Numbered from the stretch's first letter, positions 41,400-53,559 are shown. The stretch is DNA of 64,000 bases from Heligmosomoides polygyrus polygyrus (GCA_947396885.1 OX377202.1:1860001-1924000), one strand, 5' to 3'. Numbers and translations: made by a program. The notes: a model not told the origin generated them from the sequence alone.

Positions 41400-43780
41400 A
41401 AAACTGAACTGAACGTCTTTCAAATCAAAACTGCCGTCTCTCGAATTAAACTAGAAATTCTCTAAAGAGGTTTTTTATTCAAGAAAAGTTTAATATTTAT
41501 TTATTTATTTATTTATTATTTATTTAATTGCACTTGAAGGTGCACTTCAACGTCATAGCACAAAACTGTACTACAATATAGTCTAACAAAATCGTCAGAG
41601 AAACAAAATCTTAAAAAAGAAAGAAGTTAAAAAGCAACAGTAAAATGAGCGTTGAATTACATTGAAATAGAAAACCTATCTCCTTTAATAACTAATAACG
41701 AATTAGTTAAATCGCTTTACTCATTCATTTGAACGCACTGTTTGGAATTTTGTAAAATTTTTATTTATCGATTAGATATAATGTAATGGGGTTCATTTTA
41801 AAGAGCAGGAAGGCAGCCATTTTCAGGTGCCAAAAAAGGAGTGCGATTTGATCAGTTTAGTTAAGATGACTTTATTTGAATTTTGACTCATTCACTTGCT
41901 GCATTAGATAGACGTAGTGTTTGTAAAAAAATTATTTTTCAATTAAAATTAAAAAAAATCAATAAAATAAAAATTTTATTTTTCAATTAAAAATAACGAA
42001 ATAATCAAATAATTTAATTTAAATTAATTAATTTTCATTAAAAAAATAAAGTTTATTTTGATTTCCAGAAAAGCAATAATTTCTTAATAGAAAAATAGAA
42101 GAATGCGCCATGCTCTCGTTCATGACGTCGCGATTCTTATTCGATTGATGCCAAAATTTTTTTTTTGCATGGAGTTTTAAGCCTGTAAACGATCTATCAG
42201 AAACATTTGCAAAGAACACACATATCCTCACATTAATGCTTCATGTAAGCAGCATTTACAGAATCAATCAAATAAAAATCTTTGAAAATATAACATATTT
42301 TGCATCTATGTTTTCTTCGTCTCCTCGACGTATAAAATATGCGAATAAATAAATAAATATTTAAAAATGTATTTAGAATTTGCTTAAACATGTCACATAT
42401 TCAGAAATGTATTTTTTGTTTCTTTTAACACGCGAACTATTCAAAAACGTATCTTAAATTCCTTTAAATATGTCACGTATTCAAAAATGTGTTTTCAATT
42501 CATTTAAAATTGTAACAAATATAAAAGTGCCCTTTGAATTTTTTTTTGGAAACATAGCGTATTTTGAGCACGCCTTCTTGACGTATAAAATAAATAAATC
42601 AATGAATAAAATATCCAAAAATCTATGTTGAATTTCCTTGAATATGGCACGTATTCAAAAATGCGTTTCGAATTCCGTTGAACATATCACATTTTCAAAA
42701 ATGTATTTTCAATTCACTTAAAATTTTAAAAAAAATTTATAAAATGCGCTTTGAATTTCCTTGACACTATAACATATTTTGAGCACGTCTTCTTGACGTA
42801 TAGAATAAATAAATAGATAAGTATTCAAAAACGTATTTAGAATCTCCTTATTCATTTTTTCTTTGAACGACATGTTTGATTTGAAAATATGCTTATTTGT
42901 GTTTGAAAAGTGTCCAATTTAGAATGCAGGTGGAATATATAGCCAATCGCTAAGAATGTCTTCTGGATGCAGGTGGAACGGAAAGGAAATCGAATTACGA
43001 AGCGCTTTCCACCTGTTCTTCGCTTTTTCAAGACAAATTCTCCGCCTTTCTTCGCGTAAACATCCGTTGCATTTCCTTTTAAGATACACTGCTCAGACCC
43101 CAAAAGAAGCCTATAAAAAACGATGAGGGAAGTGTTGTAAACAGTGCTGAAAGCAAATATTTATTCAATTTTTTCAGCCAATGAAGCCTAATAAATTGCC
43201 GGATTTCCAGGAAGAGTCGTCACACCTTCAGATCTACACCGCCATCACACGACCATCACCGCTCGCTCTCTTGCCAACATCAAAATCAGTGCTTTCGTCA
43301 TCATGCAGGAGATGCAGATCACATCGACCAGTGCTCCACCAGCGGTTTGGGGTTGGTTTATTGTGATTAAAAATCTTTTTATCTCTGCAATGCTCAGAAA
43401 ACAAACAACAACTGATTTAAGCTGACTTGCACTCGTCCCCAGTAGTCGATGGGAATCGATTAATATTGATTTATTGGTGCGATGGGATTTTGCTTGTTTT
43501 TTACTAGACCATCTAGGAGCCATTATGTTCCATAGATTCTCAAAAGCAATGCAGCAAAGGGGCCGCTGCAGTGGAAATCGGTGTTATCGATTGATATTTG
43601 TTTATTGATTTACTTGTCAGATACCCACAGTTCAGAAAAGAAAAAATCACTTGGAAGGGCTACGGTTGCCTGAGATTGCGTTCTTCTTCAGACAGCCCAC
43701 TCCAACCATATGAAGTTGCTCGAGGTCCCAGTAATCGTGTTAGGCCGGGTTTATACTTCAGTCGCCGGACGGCGCGGCTT
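41400..43780. other. A+T-rich interval without a supported gene
   Basis: It holds decayed GTCCAATTTG units (to 41470), TTTATTTATTTAT runs, a GCGCCATGC block at 42104 (here with CTCTCG), the tandem repeat at 42270-42860, and unrelated short frames. Confidence 0.5.
42270..42860. repeat. A+T-rich tandem repeat with higher-order structure
   Basis: A unit of about 45-55 bases (CACGTATTCAAAAATGTATT plus AATTCCTTTAAATATGT) repeats about nine times. A second marker, TCTTCTTGACGTATA followed by AATAAATAAAT, recurs at about 42325, 42570 and 42792, marking a higher-order repeat of 210-250 bases. Confidence 0.72.
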
Positions 43781-44640
43781 TAGGCGGGATTCATACTTCA
43801 GATGCCGAGCGGCACCGCGTTATGAAATCTATTCGTATCGATTGAGCGGCGCAGAAGATCGATATTGGTAGCTTCCATAACACCGTGCCGCTCTGCGACT
43901 GAAGTATAAATCCCGCCTTAGCCATGGTTTATACGCGGCGCGGCACTACGACTGCCATAGTTATCGATTTTTCGCGGCGTCCGATCGATATCTATGACGA
44001 CTATGGTGCCGCACCGCACAGCGCCGCAACTGTAAACCAGGGCTTAACTGTATGTTATACTTCGGCGACAATGTCAGGCATATGTTATACTTCGGCGATA
44101 CCTTACCTTAGGTATATGTTATACTTACACTTATACACCTACCTTAGGCATATGTTATACTTCGAGGATCGCGACAGCGACAGTGTTAGGCCGCGTTTAT
44201 ACTTCGACGCCCAGCGACGCGATGCCACGTATAGTGGCCGTATTGATTGAGCGACGCGATCGATCAATTTGGCCACTTTACATGCCGTCGCGTCGAAAGT
44301 ATAAACGGGGTCTTAGGCCCCGTTTATACTTCGTCGCGGCGCGATGCGATGGCCACGCAATGAGGCCAAATTGATCGATCGCGTCGCACAATCAATATGG
44401 CCACTATACGTGGCGTCGCGTTGCTCGGCGTCGAAAGTATAAACGGGGTTTTACGCGGGCTGCTGCGTACTGGTGGGCGGGTGTTACGCGCTGTCGTCGA
44501 CAGCGTCGGCGACGCGTCGCTGAAGTATAACATACACCTTATGAGCGCTACCAATATCGATCACCAGCGCCGCCTAATCGATAGTGATAGCTTTCATAAC
44601 GCGCGCCACTTGGCGACTTAGGTATGAAATCCTCCTTAAG
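43740..44640. mobile_element. Array of side-by-side Harbinger-like MITEs
   Basis: At least seven units lie nearly end to end. They include a truncated one (43743-43781), a full one (43785-43917, TTA-GGCGGGATTCATACTTC...CCCGCC-TTA), 43920-44045, a degenerate run of TTATACTTCG pieces (44045-44180), two GGCCGCG/GGCCCCG-type units sharing a TTA (44196-44315 and 44316-44450), 44453-44540 and 44540-44640. All use the same plan: a GC-rich terminus, (T/A)TATACTT, and a palindromic core with ATCGAT. Confidence 0.8.
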
Positions 44641-44937
44641 AACTCTGAACGATGCACGTATTTTCTTACCAACCGGTCCAAATGTTGGGGAATAATTCAG
44701 GCATTGCGATCCAGGTTAGGCTACTGGACGGACGCACGCACAGACGTTCGAACGGATTGATTTGGTTGTGTACAGCGGCTAATATTAATATTCACATTCT
44801 AATAAATCTACCTATACAAGGAGAATTGAAGAATTGAAAATATACAGCGAAAGCACGGCATTTGTGGAGGAAGAAGAAAAATTAAAAAATTGGGCACTAA
44901 AAATCGATAAAAGATTGTGTGGATGTCAATTTGCGCT

Positions 44938-45124
44938 AGGGTACATGTCGCGTGACGCACCGCAGCCGTGCGTGAGCGCGCCGTTGCTCCTACCGTCACC
45001 GCGGCGCCCAATCAGGAACCGGCTCAGCCCCACAGGTAGGGCACACATGATTGGCTGCCGCGATTACGGTAGGAGCAACGGCGCGTTCCCGCATGGCTGC
45101 TGTGTGTCTTCGTGACATGTACCT
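44938..45124. mobile_element. Foldback MITE, ~185 bp, with CCAATCA/TGATTGG core
   Basis: GTACATGTCGCGTGACGCAC and GCGCGCCGTTGCTCCTACCG are mirrored as CGGTAGGAGCAACGGCGCG and TCTTCGTGACATGTAC. The inner loop contains CCAATCA and TGATTGG, themselves inverted. Confidence 0.75.
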
Positions 45125-45839
45125 CCGCTAGACACTCTCTCAAAGAACGCGATGTCATAAACCGGCTTCGGCTAGTGGGAATAAACACCTCGTAAAGCAA
45201 AGGACAATCGACTAAGTAACCCGACAAGCGGCTCGCCTGGCACACAATGCGTCAATGACTGGGCTTTCATGCGCCAAGCCGAGCCATTTACACCTTTCGA
45301 TAATCCGCTCACCACAGCCTTTTCTGGCACTACATCTAGCTGCGAGAGCGCGTCATCGGCCATTCCGAATCGTCTCAGTTCATAGGATTCACTTCAGCAG
45401 CTCCCTACAGTAGCCGGCCATCTCTTCTGACTTCTGCAAACATTGATTTTTGCTTGCAGCTATTTTTGACTAGTCCATTCTTCCATTTCACGGAAATATA
45501 GTAGTATCATACAGCGGAAGCATTATAGCCTCAAATCCTATTGATTTCGCTGCTTTTTCTTGCAAATAATCCCCAACCAGTCAGCACATAATCACCGCTA
45601 TTACTCGGCATTCTCGCCTCTGGAAAGTGTTTTTCACAGCAGAACAGCTCCATAAACGGGTGTGATGGATGGCTGTTGAATCGTCAGCCTCTTACATCAC
45701 ATCAAGTAATTCACATTTCCGCGCATCTACTACAGTACAAGGCATGCGGTCCCTTCGACCTGTTTAAGCGGTTAAAAGCTTCAAAGTAATCTTAAAATAA
45801 GTTGGTCCTTCACACCCCCTTTTATGCGGAACTCTACCC

Positions 45840-45990
45840 AAAGTGGGTAAAACAATGACTTGTCCATCGGATGGCCACCGCAAGTGTATAGCGTTTGTAG
45901 AGCCAAATAGGCGTTCAAATCGGCTTCACGACATCCCGTAGTAGGAGTGCAGGAGTAGAATGTGTGGCACATCCCAAACGGGAACGGGAT
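45840..45990 (+). mobile_element. tRNA-derived SINE, 3' fragment
   Basis: It shares GGCCACCGCAAGT, the CACGACATCCCGTAG block and TGTGGCACATCCCAAA with the 3' half of the full copies. The pol III head is missing. Confidence 0.7.
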
Positions 45991-46086
45991 TTAACGTCGT
46001 CGTTCATATTGTTATATCACTTATCAGATATTTAGCAGCAGTTAGCTTCGGAAAAGACAACAGATGCAGTAGGCAGAGGCCAAATA

Positions 46087-47826
46087 TTAGGTTACCCCAT
46101 AAGTCCCGCCGTTTTTTTTTCAACGATTCATTGCGGATTTTGCCGGCGGTCTCTTGCATAGCGCTACAGAGCTTTCGAAACAGAATGATTTGTCTATCAG
46201 AGCATGTATTGCATTTCTTTTTTCATCCCGAATTTTTTCAATTTTTAGGTCGTTGAAGTGAAAAGTGAAGAAGTGAAAAATTGGCCATCTGCGCAGCTGC
46301 TTCCCTCCGCTTAGATTTGGAGTTTTTTGCGCAGTTTTCATAGCATTTGGAAGACAATCTTCAGCACTACAAGAAGACATGTTGGTCCCATTTGCTCTTT
46401 TGTTCTTTGATTTTTAGGTCATCAAATTGGGACGTCCGAAGGAGAAGACTTATTTTTACCGACAGCTCCTGCTCTGTGGTAGGACTTTTCTGCTCGCTGT
46501 TATACGCCGTTCGAAAGAGAATGCCTTGCTCTTTAAGAACTTGTGTCGCGTTTATTGGCTCCTGCTGATTTCTGTCGAATATCAACAAAATGCCAAAAAG
46601 AGGAAAATCATTTTCACCAACAACTCCTTCGCCTTGTTCAGTCTTTCTTTCTCAGTTCTATATGACACTCGAAGGTGCATGCGTTGCTCTACCAGAATGT
46701 AAAATTTGTTCTTCGGCCATTTAAACTTTCGCTAATTTTCAGGTCATCAAAAATGGAGTGCCAGCTCGACAAGGAGGGGCACTTCTAGCACCTTCTTCTT
46801 TCGCTCATTCGTTTTCAACCAGGGCTCTAGTGCTGCTAAGGCTGCCAGAGAGGCAGTGGTTCATGTTGACATACAAACACCATTTTTCGACGCCAGTTAC
46901 AAATCTGTGCAAAAATCGTTCGAGATGTCCGTGTGATGAATGATGCCTGCAGTCCTGCTTTCCGTCATCATCCATCACACCAACATATTGAGCGAATTTT
47001 GCACAGAATTGTAACTGGCGCTGAAAAATGGTGTTTGTATGTCAACATGAAGCACCGTCTCTCTGGCAGCCTTAGCAGCACTAGAATCCTGGTCGAAAGC
47101 AAAGAGAAGAAAGAAGAGGGTGCCAGAAGTGCTCATCCTTGTCGACCTGGCACTCCATTTTTGATGACCTGAAAATTAGCAAAGTTTAACGACCGAAGAA
47201 CAAATTTTACATTCTGGTAGAGCAAGGCATGCACCTTCGAGTGTCATATAGAACTGAACAAGACAGACTGAACAAGGCGAAGGAATTGTTGGTGAAGATG
47301 ATTATTCTCTTTTTGGCATTTTGTTGATATTCGACAGAAATCAGCAGGAGCCAATAAACGCGACACAAGTTCTTAAAGAGCAAGACATTCTCTTTCGAAC
47401 GGCGTATAACAGCGAGCAGAAAAGTCCTATCACAGAGCAGGAGCTGTCGGTAAAATTAAGTCTTCTCCTTCGGACGTCCCAATTTGATGACCTAAAAATC
47501 AAAGAACAAAAGAGCAAATGGGACCAACATGTCTTCTTGTAGTGCGGAAGATTGTCTTCCAAATGCTATGAAAAACTGCGCAAAAAACTCCAAATCTAAG
47601 CGGAGAGAAGCGACTGCGCAGATGGCCACTTTTTCACTTCTTCACTTTTCACTTCAACGACCTAAAAATTGACAAAATTCAGGATGAAAAAAAAGCAATA
47701 CACGTTCTGATAGAGCGAATCATTCTCTTTCGAAAGCTTTATAGCGCTATGCAAGAGACCGCCGGCAGAATCCGCAGTGAATCGTTGAATAAAAAAAAAA
47801 CGGCGGGGACTTATGGAACAACCTAA
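46087..47826. mobile_element. Foldback element (1.74 kb) with mariner-like termini and tandem-repeat arms
   Basis: The ends TTAGGTTACCCCATAAGTCC and the mirrored GACTTATGGAACAACCTAA are flanked by TA, as in mariner elements. The whole is a near-perfect palindrome centred near 46955. Each arm is made of about four degenerate tandem units of roughly 165 bases, most ending in a block like TTTTAGGTCATCAAA (about 46240, 46420 and 46740 in the left arm). The open frames here are repeat shadows mirrored in the other arm. No transposase is present; a mariner enzyme acting in trans is the likely mover. Confidence 0.85.
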
Positions 47827-48113
47827 TAAATCAAAGGCTACCAAAATTTTTTAATAACACCGCCATTTTTCCTTTTGTAAGTTTACATAACAATATTTAC
47901 GGGCTACCCTTTACAAAAGAAACCGCACTCTAGCACGTCAGTTAATTTGTCGCAAACAGAGTGGCATTTTTTAATTGCAGAATTCAAGCATCAGCGATTA
48001 GAGACAGTCTTACCAGCCCACGAAAGCCTTCAAGAGTACGTCTTCTTGGGTGACATGGCCGCTACTGTTAACCTTTGCTGCTGATTTTGATGTTCTTCGC
48101 GCTAGGATGGAGA

Positions 48114-48408
48114 GGGCGCGTGGAGCGCAGTCGGAGGAGGCGCTACTGCCGCGTGCACCCGATACCAGGTTCCTGGTTCGGATTTCCCGCCCAGGCCAAC
48201 GAAGCCTTCCATCCCTCCGGGGTCGGGGAATTGGTACCAGACTTGTCTGGGAAGGATGAAGCGCCGACTTGTTCGTCGGCTGGCCACCGCAATTCACTGT
48301 ATGGCCAAATACGCATTCAACTCGCCTCCACGATATCCCGTAGAAGTAGAATGCGTGGCGCATCCCAAAGGGGATTGAATAACGCCTCCTTTATTCTTTT
48401 TTATCCTT
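48114..48408 (+). mobile_element. tRNA-derived SINE, copy 2, with 11-bp target duplication
   Basis: The head has GGAGCGCAGTCGG (A-box region) and CCTGGTTCGGATTTCCCGCC (B-box region, GGTTCG). The body and tail match the copies at 14.6 and 52.8 kb. TAGGATGGAGA lies at both ends (48103-48113 and 48409-48419). Confidence 0.88.
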
Positions 48409-48599
48409 TAGGATGGAGACTTTGATGGTTGATTGCTGAATCGTTGGCATTTCATGTCTCAACGACTCGTTTTTCTGGAAATGGGCGCTCGGTTGAACTA
48501 GCTCACACGGAATAGTAATGGCCTTAAAATTACACTTCGAAAACGGAATTTTCAATAGAGCTGAAGTGAAGCCGGTTTTTAGAGTCGAAATCTTCAGAA

Positions 48600-48993
48600 C
48601 TAAGGTGAGAAGACGTCACTGTCGACGTGACGCTTAGCAGATGATGTCTCCACGATGGTGAATGTCTCCGCCAGACTTTTTGATCCGACGAATTCCTGGG
48701 ATTTGTCGCCATGATCTGTTCGGTTTTTGAGCTCCGTTCCCGTTAAGAGCATTACGTGATGCTTGAGCTGATTGTGGAGGATTATGTAGTGTCTCGTCGA
48801 GTTTATTGGTGCTCCAGAGCTTCTGCGCCTTCTGATGCCTAGAGAGCCACTTTTCCATCGTGCTGTCAAGCCGTTTGTTCCGAAGAAGTCTTTCTGTTGT
48901 CGTCGAGTGTTCTCCCCTTATCGAATGTGACAATCCAGTTGTTGGGAAATGGCCAAAGCGAGTGCCCACCCACTCACGAGTGCTGCTCTGCAC
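48600..48993 (-). other. Open minus-strand region, possible old transposon or gene remnant
   Basis: Two overlapping minus-strand frames (48993-48634, 119 codons; 48869-48600, 89 codons) contain TERLLRNKRLDSTMEKWLSR and TGTELKNRTDHGDKSQEFVG. They may be pieces of one frameshifted frame. No family was recognised. Confidence 0.3.
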
Positions 48994-49137
48994 GTCCGCT
49001 AGTTAATGGACGGCTTAGTTGCGTAACTTTTCCAAGCTCTCAGTCCCAGGAACATATGAAATTTTCACCTTGAACTGGGCACTCTATTTTCGACCGGATA
49101 TTTTTTTAGATTGAAACCTTTAGAAACAAATTACAGG

Positions 49138-49360
49138 TTTTCTCAAAAAAAATGTGTACACTGTTTGAAAGGTGATATCTTTGCTCACTTTAGCCCTAGT
49201 TTATACTTGCACCGCTGCGTGGGCGGCACAATGGTCGGGATAGATATGACCGGGCGGCGCAGAAAATCGATATCTACGGCGATAGCGATGCCGCGCCACG
49301 TGGCGGCGCAAGTATAAACTAGAGCTTAAAGGCACTAAAGAAGAAAGCATAATTTCAAAT
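49138..49360. mobile_element. End fragment of the 50-kb-type foldback, split by a Harbinger-like MITE
   Basis: The terminus CTCAAAAAAAATGTGTACAC plus TGTTTGAAAGGTGATATC is present at 49141-49190. A MITE (49194-49326) then interrupts it and the terminus resumes as AAAGGCACTAAAGAAG. Compared with the intact end at 13640, the target TTA is duplicated. Confidence 0.7.
49194..49326. mobile_element. Harbinger-like MITE (GCCCTAG type) inserted in a foldback element
   Basis: GCCCTAGTTTATACTTGCAC...GCAAGTATAAACTAGAGC, flanked by TTA on both sides. The uninterrupted target sequence survives at 13640-13660 and 50090-50110, so the three-base duplication can be read directly. Confidence 0.85.
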
Positions 49361-49689
49361 TTTGTTTTAATTCACATAATAATCATTTGATAATACTATT
49401 ATTCAATACGATACAAGTGTACATAGGTGCGTGTCGCGCGCACTTTCACAGCATCGAGAGCATACCATTCGAGAGAATCGATATCTCCAGTCAAGAGATC
49501 GATAATATCGGTCAATATTGACTGCTCAATCAAAGCTTATAAGCCATTGCGCAGCTCATCTGTTGTCATCCATTCTCATGTGACTCCCATCGCGATCGGT
49601 TAAATTTGAAAGTAATCTGATATCACGGGTAAAAATCGATAATATCGATTTTTAGTGGTTGCCTGATCGATCTGTGCCGCGTCTACTTA

Positions 49690-49827
49690 GACCTATGTTA
49701 TACTTCGGCGACGCTGTTGTCGGCGACGTCGCAGTGTTGAGGAGGTGCTAAGCAGTGCGTAGAAGCCCGCGCAACACTGTCGCCGACGTCGCCCACAACA
49801 GCGTGGACGAAGTATAACATGGCCTTA
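49690..49827. mobile_element. Harbinger-like MITE (ACCTATGTTATACTT type)
   Basis: AGACCTATGTTATACTTCGG is mirrored as GACGAAGTATAACATGGCCT. The inner arms CGACGCTGTTGTCGGCGACG and GTCGCCGACGTCGCCCACAA are palindromic. Confidence 0.72.
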
Positions 49828-50034
49828 ATCCCGACGCACGCTGAATGACCTCAGGGTGTTTTCCGGTATATTCCGCAAATTTCGCGTGCTTATTTTCCAC
49901 TAAAGACCTTTCGCCTTTCTGAAGAAGCGCTAATCGGTAGCTCTTAGCAGGCTATTAAATACTATATGATATTATTTTTATTTTATATTTTACAACTATT
50001 ACATTTATTTTGATTTACTGTTATGTTTCTATAT

Positions 50035-51265
50035 ACAGGTTGTCTCAAAAAATGTATGCACTGTTTGAAAGGTGATAACTTCGTCCATAGTAAAGGTACT
50101 GAAGAGGTGAAGCTTAAGAACACAGATTTTTTTCGACACATGAGTGATATGGATTGCGCCATGCACGTGACTGAAACCTTGCGTTTTACACTCAATTGAT
50201 TGCTGTTCGCTTGAATACTTTTTACAATTTCTCCACAAAGTAGCAGTATCGATTGACTTGTGTTTTCCTAAAAGTTTAAAACTTAAAGTACACTACGGCT
50301 TGCGAAAAATGCACGGTATCCTAATAAATGCGACTACTATTTGAATGGTTATAAGATTGCTGCTAATGAAGCGTTTAAAGATGGTTAGAGCACACATGAA
50401 AGCGTAGGGTAACATGATTTCTACGACGTGCAAATAGTCAAGATTGCGCCATGCATCCGCCTAAAACCTTCCACATCCGACTCGATTGATGGTGCAGTGG
50501 CTGAATGCTTGTTACAATCTTGTTGTTACTAGGCCACATTAACCTGTGCTGTGCTTCTTTTAACGTTTTCCGTCGTCCTATAGCTGAAATTGTGCCAATT
50601 AGCCTCTCCATTCAGCTTGAATATTGCTTCGTCACTCCACAGAATCCATCTTGGATCAATGGGTTTCTGCTCGCATTTAAATCCTGCGATCCATGAATTC
50701 ACACGTGATTTTCAGTTCCTAAACGACAAAAGAAGCACAGCATAGGTTAATCTGACCAAGTAGGAACGAGATTATGACAAGCATTTAGCCCATATGCAAT
50801 CAATCGTGTCGGAAATGCAAGGCTTCAGCCTTGGACACGGCGCAATCTTAACCAATTGTACGTTACAGAATTTTCACTGCCCTTTGCTTTTATGCTAATC
50901 TCAAACGTCTTTAAAAGCTTTGCTAGCAGCAATGTTTGGAACCCTTCAAATAGTACCTGCATTATTTTGGGATACCCATGCATTTTTCGCAAGCCATAGT
51001 GTGTTTTTAAGTTTTGAACTTTCAAAGAAGCACAAATCAATCGATACGGCTATTTGGTGAAGAAATTATAACATGTATTCAAGTGAAACACAATCAATCG
51101 AGTGTAAAATGCAAGGTTTCAGACGAGTGCATGGCTTAATCCATACCGTTGTCAGAAAATTTCTATTTTCTTTCCCATTTATATGAACCCTTAACTTCTT
51201 CAGTACCTTTACTGTTAGCAAAGCATCACCTTTCAAACCGTGTATTCATTTTCTGAGACACACGC
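50035..51265. mobile_element. Large foldback element, uninterrupted relative of 13591-16046
   Basis: The left end, CTCAAAAAATGTATGCAC then TGTTTGAAAGGTGATAACTT, is mirrored at 51190-51262. Internal blocks such as GATTGCGCCATGCACG and TGACCAAGTAG are also mirrored. It is about 1.2 kb and non-coding; short open frames inside it are shadows of the repeat. Confidence 0.78.
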
Positions 51266-51289
51266 ATCTAACGCTTCAACAAAAATCGT

Positions 51290-51670
51290 CTTACAAAGTT
51301 ACAATTGTCTTTTTTAAAGGAAAATTTGGACCATGTCGCGAATTCGGACAGCTTTGGGTGGTGGAAATATGCCAGCCAATCATAAACAACCAGTGGCACC
51401 TATCGAACACGAACCGGCCACTGTGGCGATCGTACAGGCCCAGGCCCCGTGCTGACACGGCCGTCACATCGAGCGCCCGGTGTGTCACAGAATCCGGATA
51501 GGCTTCGATCGTCGACCAGAATCAGTGATTAATATCGATTTTTGACATCGGCTTTCGTCTCGATGCGGTCCGATGGATTGGCCTGATACACCAACCTCTC
51601 GATGCTGCCCATATTCGCGACTAGGGCCGAAATGTTTTTATCTTTTGAAAAATTCCCTTTGTAGAGCGTT
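51290..51670. repeat. Foldback with GTCGCGAAT...GGGCAGC ends and CCAATCA boxes
   Basis: ATGTCGCGAATTCGGACAGC with GCCAGCCAATCATA is mirrored as GATTGGCCTGATACACC and TGCTGCCCATATTCGCGAC. Related ends occur at 51945-52010, 37680-37745 and 33100-33370. Confidence 0.6.
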
Positions 51671-52089
51671 GTAAGAAAAAATTACACTGCAGGAATAAAA
51701 ATAGCTTTCTATCACTTGACCTCAGACAAGCTCAACAAACTGGCTCATTCTGACCTACTGAAAATCAATGAATTTTCTATTGTATTATGAGTTAAAATAG
51801 AATGGGCCGTGCACACGTTCTCTACCGCTATTGACAACACTTCTGATATGGCTTGAAAAACGGCGATTTTATTTCCAATTTTGTCCGGTTCCAAATTAAA
51901 AGTGTGAGCAGCTTCAAGTGTAAATGGTACATAAGCAAGGGGTTCATGTCGCGAATGTGGGCAGCGTTAGGAGATGAGAGCGCGCTAGCCAATCAGAGAG
52001 GAAATGTACGCTACCGACCCTGATCCTGACGTGACGTTGCTTTTACTCTAACGAGTTGGAGATCAACGAATTTGCTGGTGTGTTACAGG

Positions 52090-52445
52090 AAAAGATTGCG
52101 CCATGCACTCGTTCTATACAACACTTTGTCTATGGTAATGATAGTGTAATAGCTGTTTACATGCGTATAAATCTAGATACAGCAATAGCGATCGCAATAG
52201 AAGGAATGCACCACCGTTCTCCACTGCAAAACTTTAAGTAAGCAGTATTTGGACCTAAAATTGTTGCTTCCCTGAGAATTGTTAGTGCTAATTCAATTCA
52301 AATGCCCCTTGACGAAGCTCGATACCAATGTCAACGTCGTCAATAAACACTGACATCGAGCTTCGTCAAGGAACATTGAATCACTATTTACACTGTGAAT
52401 CAAGTGAACATCACGATGTTCTAGACGAATGCATGTCACAATCTC
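52090..52445. repeat. Foldback with GATTGCGCCATGCACTCG arms and a perfect inner hairpin
   Basis: GATTGCGCCATGCACTCGTT at the left is mirrored as GACGAATGCATGTCACAATC at the right. In the middle, CCTTGACGAAGCTCGAT (52308-) and ATCGAGCTTCGTCAAGG (to about 52371) form a strong hairpin. Confidence 0.65.
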
Positions 52446-52759
52446 TTTACAAGGAAAATATTTGTGTCAGAGCATTTACAAATGCACCAGAAGCATTTCT
52501 TCGTGTTCGAAATCTGTACTTTCCTTTTTACTAGTTAGATCACCCTCTATTAGAGTGTTTTAGTCAATTTTTCCAAAAACAAAAAAATATTTAGATTGCT
52601 CTACAAAGTGGCTATTTTAACTTTGGATACGTTTATTTTTTAAAAAGCGTTTTGGTTCAAAATATAAATAAATAAACATATAAATAAATGTAGGGTATTC
52701 GCATCTTAAAGACATAATCTCCCTCCAATTTTAGACAAGTTTTTCTTTGTTATTTTATC

Positions 52760-53062
52760 CACAGAGGCGCATATAGCGCAGTCGGAGGGGGTGCCGGCTC
52801 TCGCGGGCACCCGATGTCAGGTTTCTGGTTCGAATTTACCGCCTAGGCCAACCAAGCCTTCCATCCTTCCGGGGTCGGTGAATTGGCACCAGACTTGTCT
52901 GGGAAGGATACAGCGCTGACTGGTTCGTCGGCTGGCCACCGCAAGTCATTGTATGGGCAAGTACGCATTCAAATTGCCTCCACGACATCGCGCAGAAGTA
53001 GAATGCCTGGCGCATCCCAAAGGGGATTAAGTATCGTCGTGTTTTATCCTTTATCGTCATTT
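52760..53062 (+). mobile_element. tRNA-derived SINE, copy 3
   Basis: The best-preserved A box, TAGCGCAGTCGG, is followed by the B box GGTTCGAATTTACC, then the common body with CCAGACTTGTCTGGGAAGGA and a tail ending TTTATCCTTTATCG. No certain target duplication was seen. The SINE body is about 290 bases. Confidence 0.85.
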
Positions 53063-53559
53063 CATTTCATTCACATCTGCCGTCTCATTGCCAGTCATGC
53101 ATCTACGATCTTCTTCTTCTTCTTCCTAAATCTCTTCTTCTTTTTCATCGAAAAAACTACAAAATCGCTTTCGAAACGGGCAACTTTCATTTTATACAAA
53201 CCAAGGAAGGAGTCACTTTAGCGAATCTTAAAAAAGCCAGCTTTAGGTGTCATCTTTCGGGCTAAGCGATTTTGCGTCACTTTTTGGTTGAATAATTTCG
53301 ATGTTTTGCTTTTGCCAATCTTTTAAAAAAGCCCATTTTTGCTGCACTCTTTTGCTGAACTTATTTTGTGTCTCTTTTGACTGAATAGATGTTCCATTCC
53401 ATTCCGTTTGTTCGCCAAAAATTTGATATCCCTCCTAGAATTCCGAACTTCCAAGCTTTTCTGACCTCCGCAACCATGAGGTTTTCCATGGTTGAATGCC
53501 CTCTTAAAGTTTTGGAACCAATTTCGAGCGCTTAAGTAGTAATCTAGGAAAAGACGGAC

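Noticed and set aside
45172..45363. Possible Ty3/gypsy fragment from ADDALSQL (compare the VADALSRL motif)
   Set aside because: The match is one short word without any neighbouring RNase H or integrase sequence.
46120..47844. Many 60-98-codon frames with matching pairs on opposite strands
   Set aside because: They are mirror images within the palindromic foldback arms. The same peptide appears from both arms and resembles no protein.
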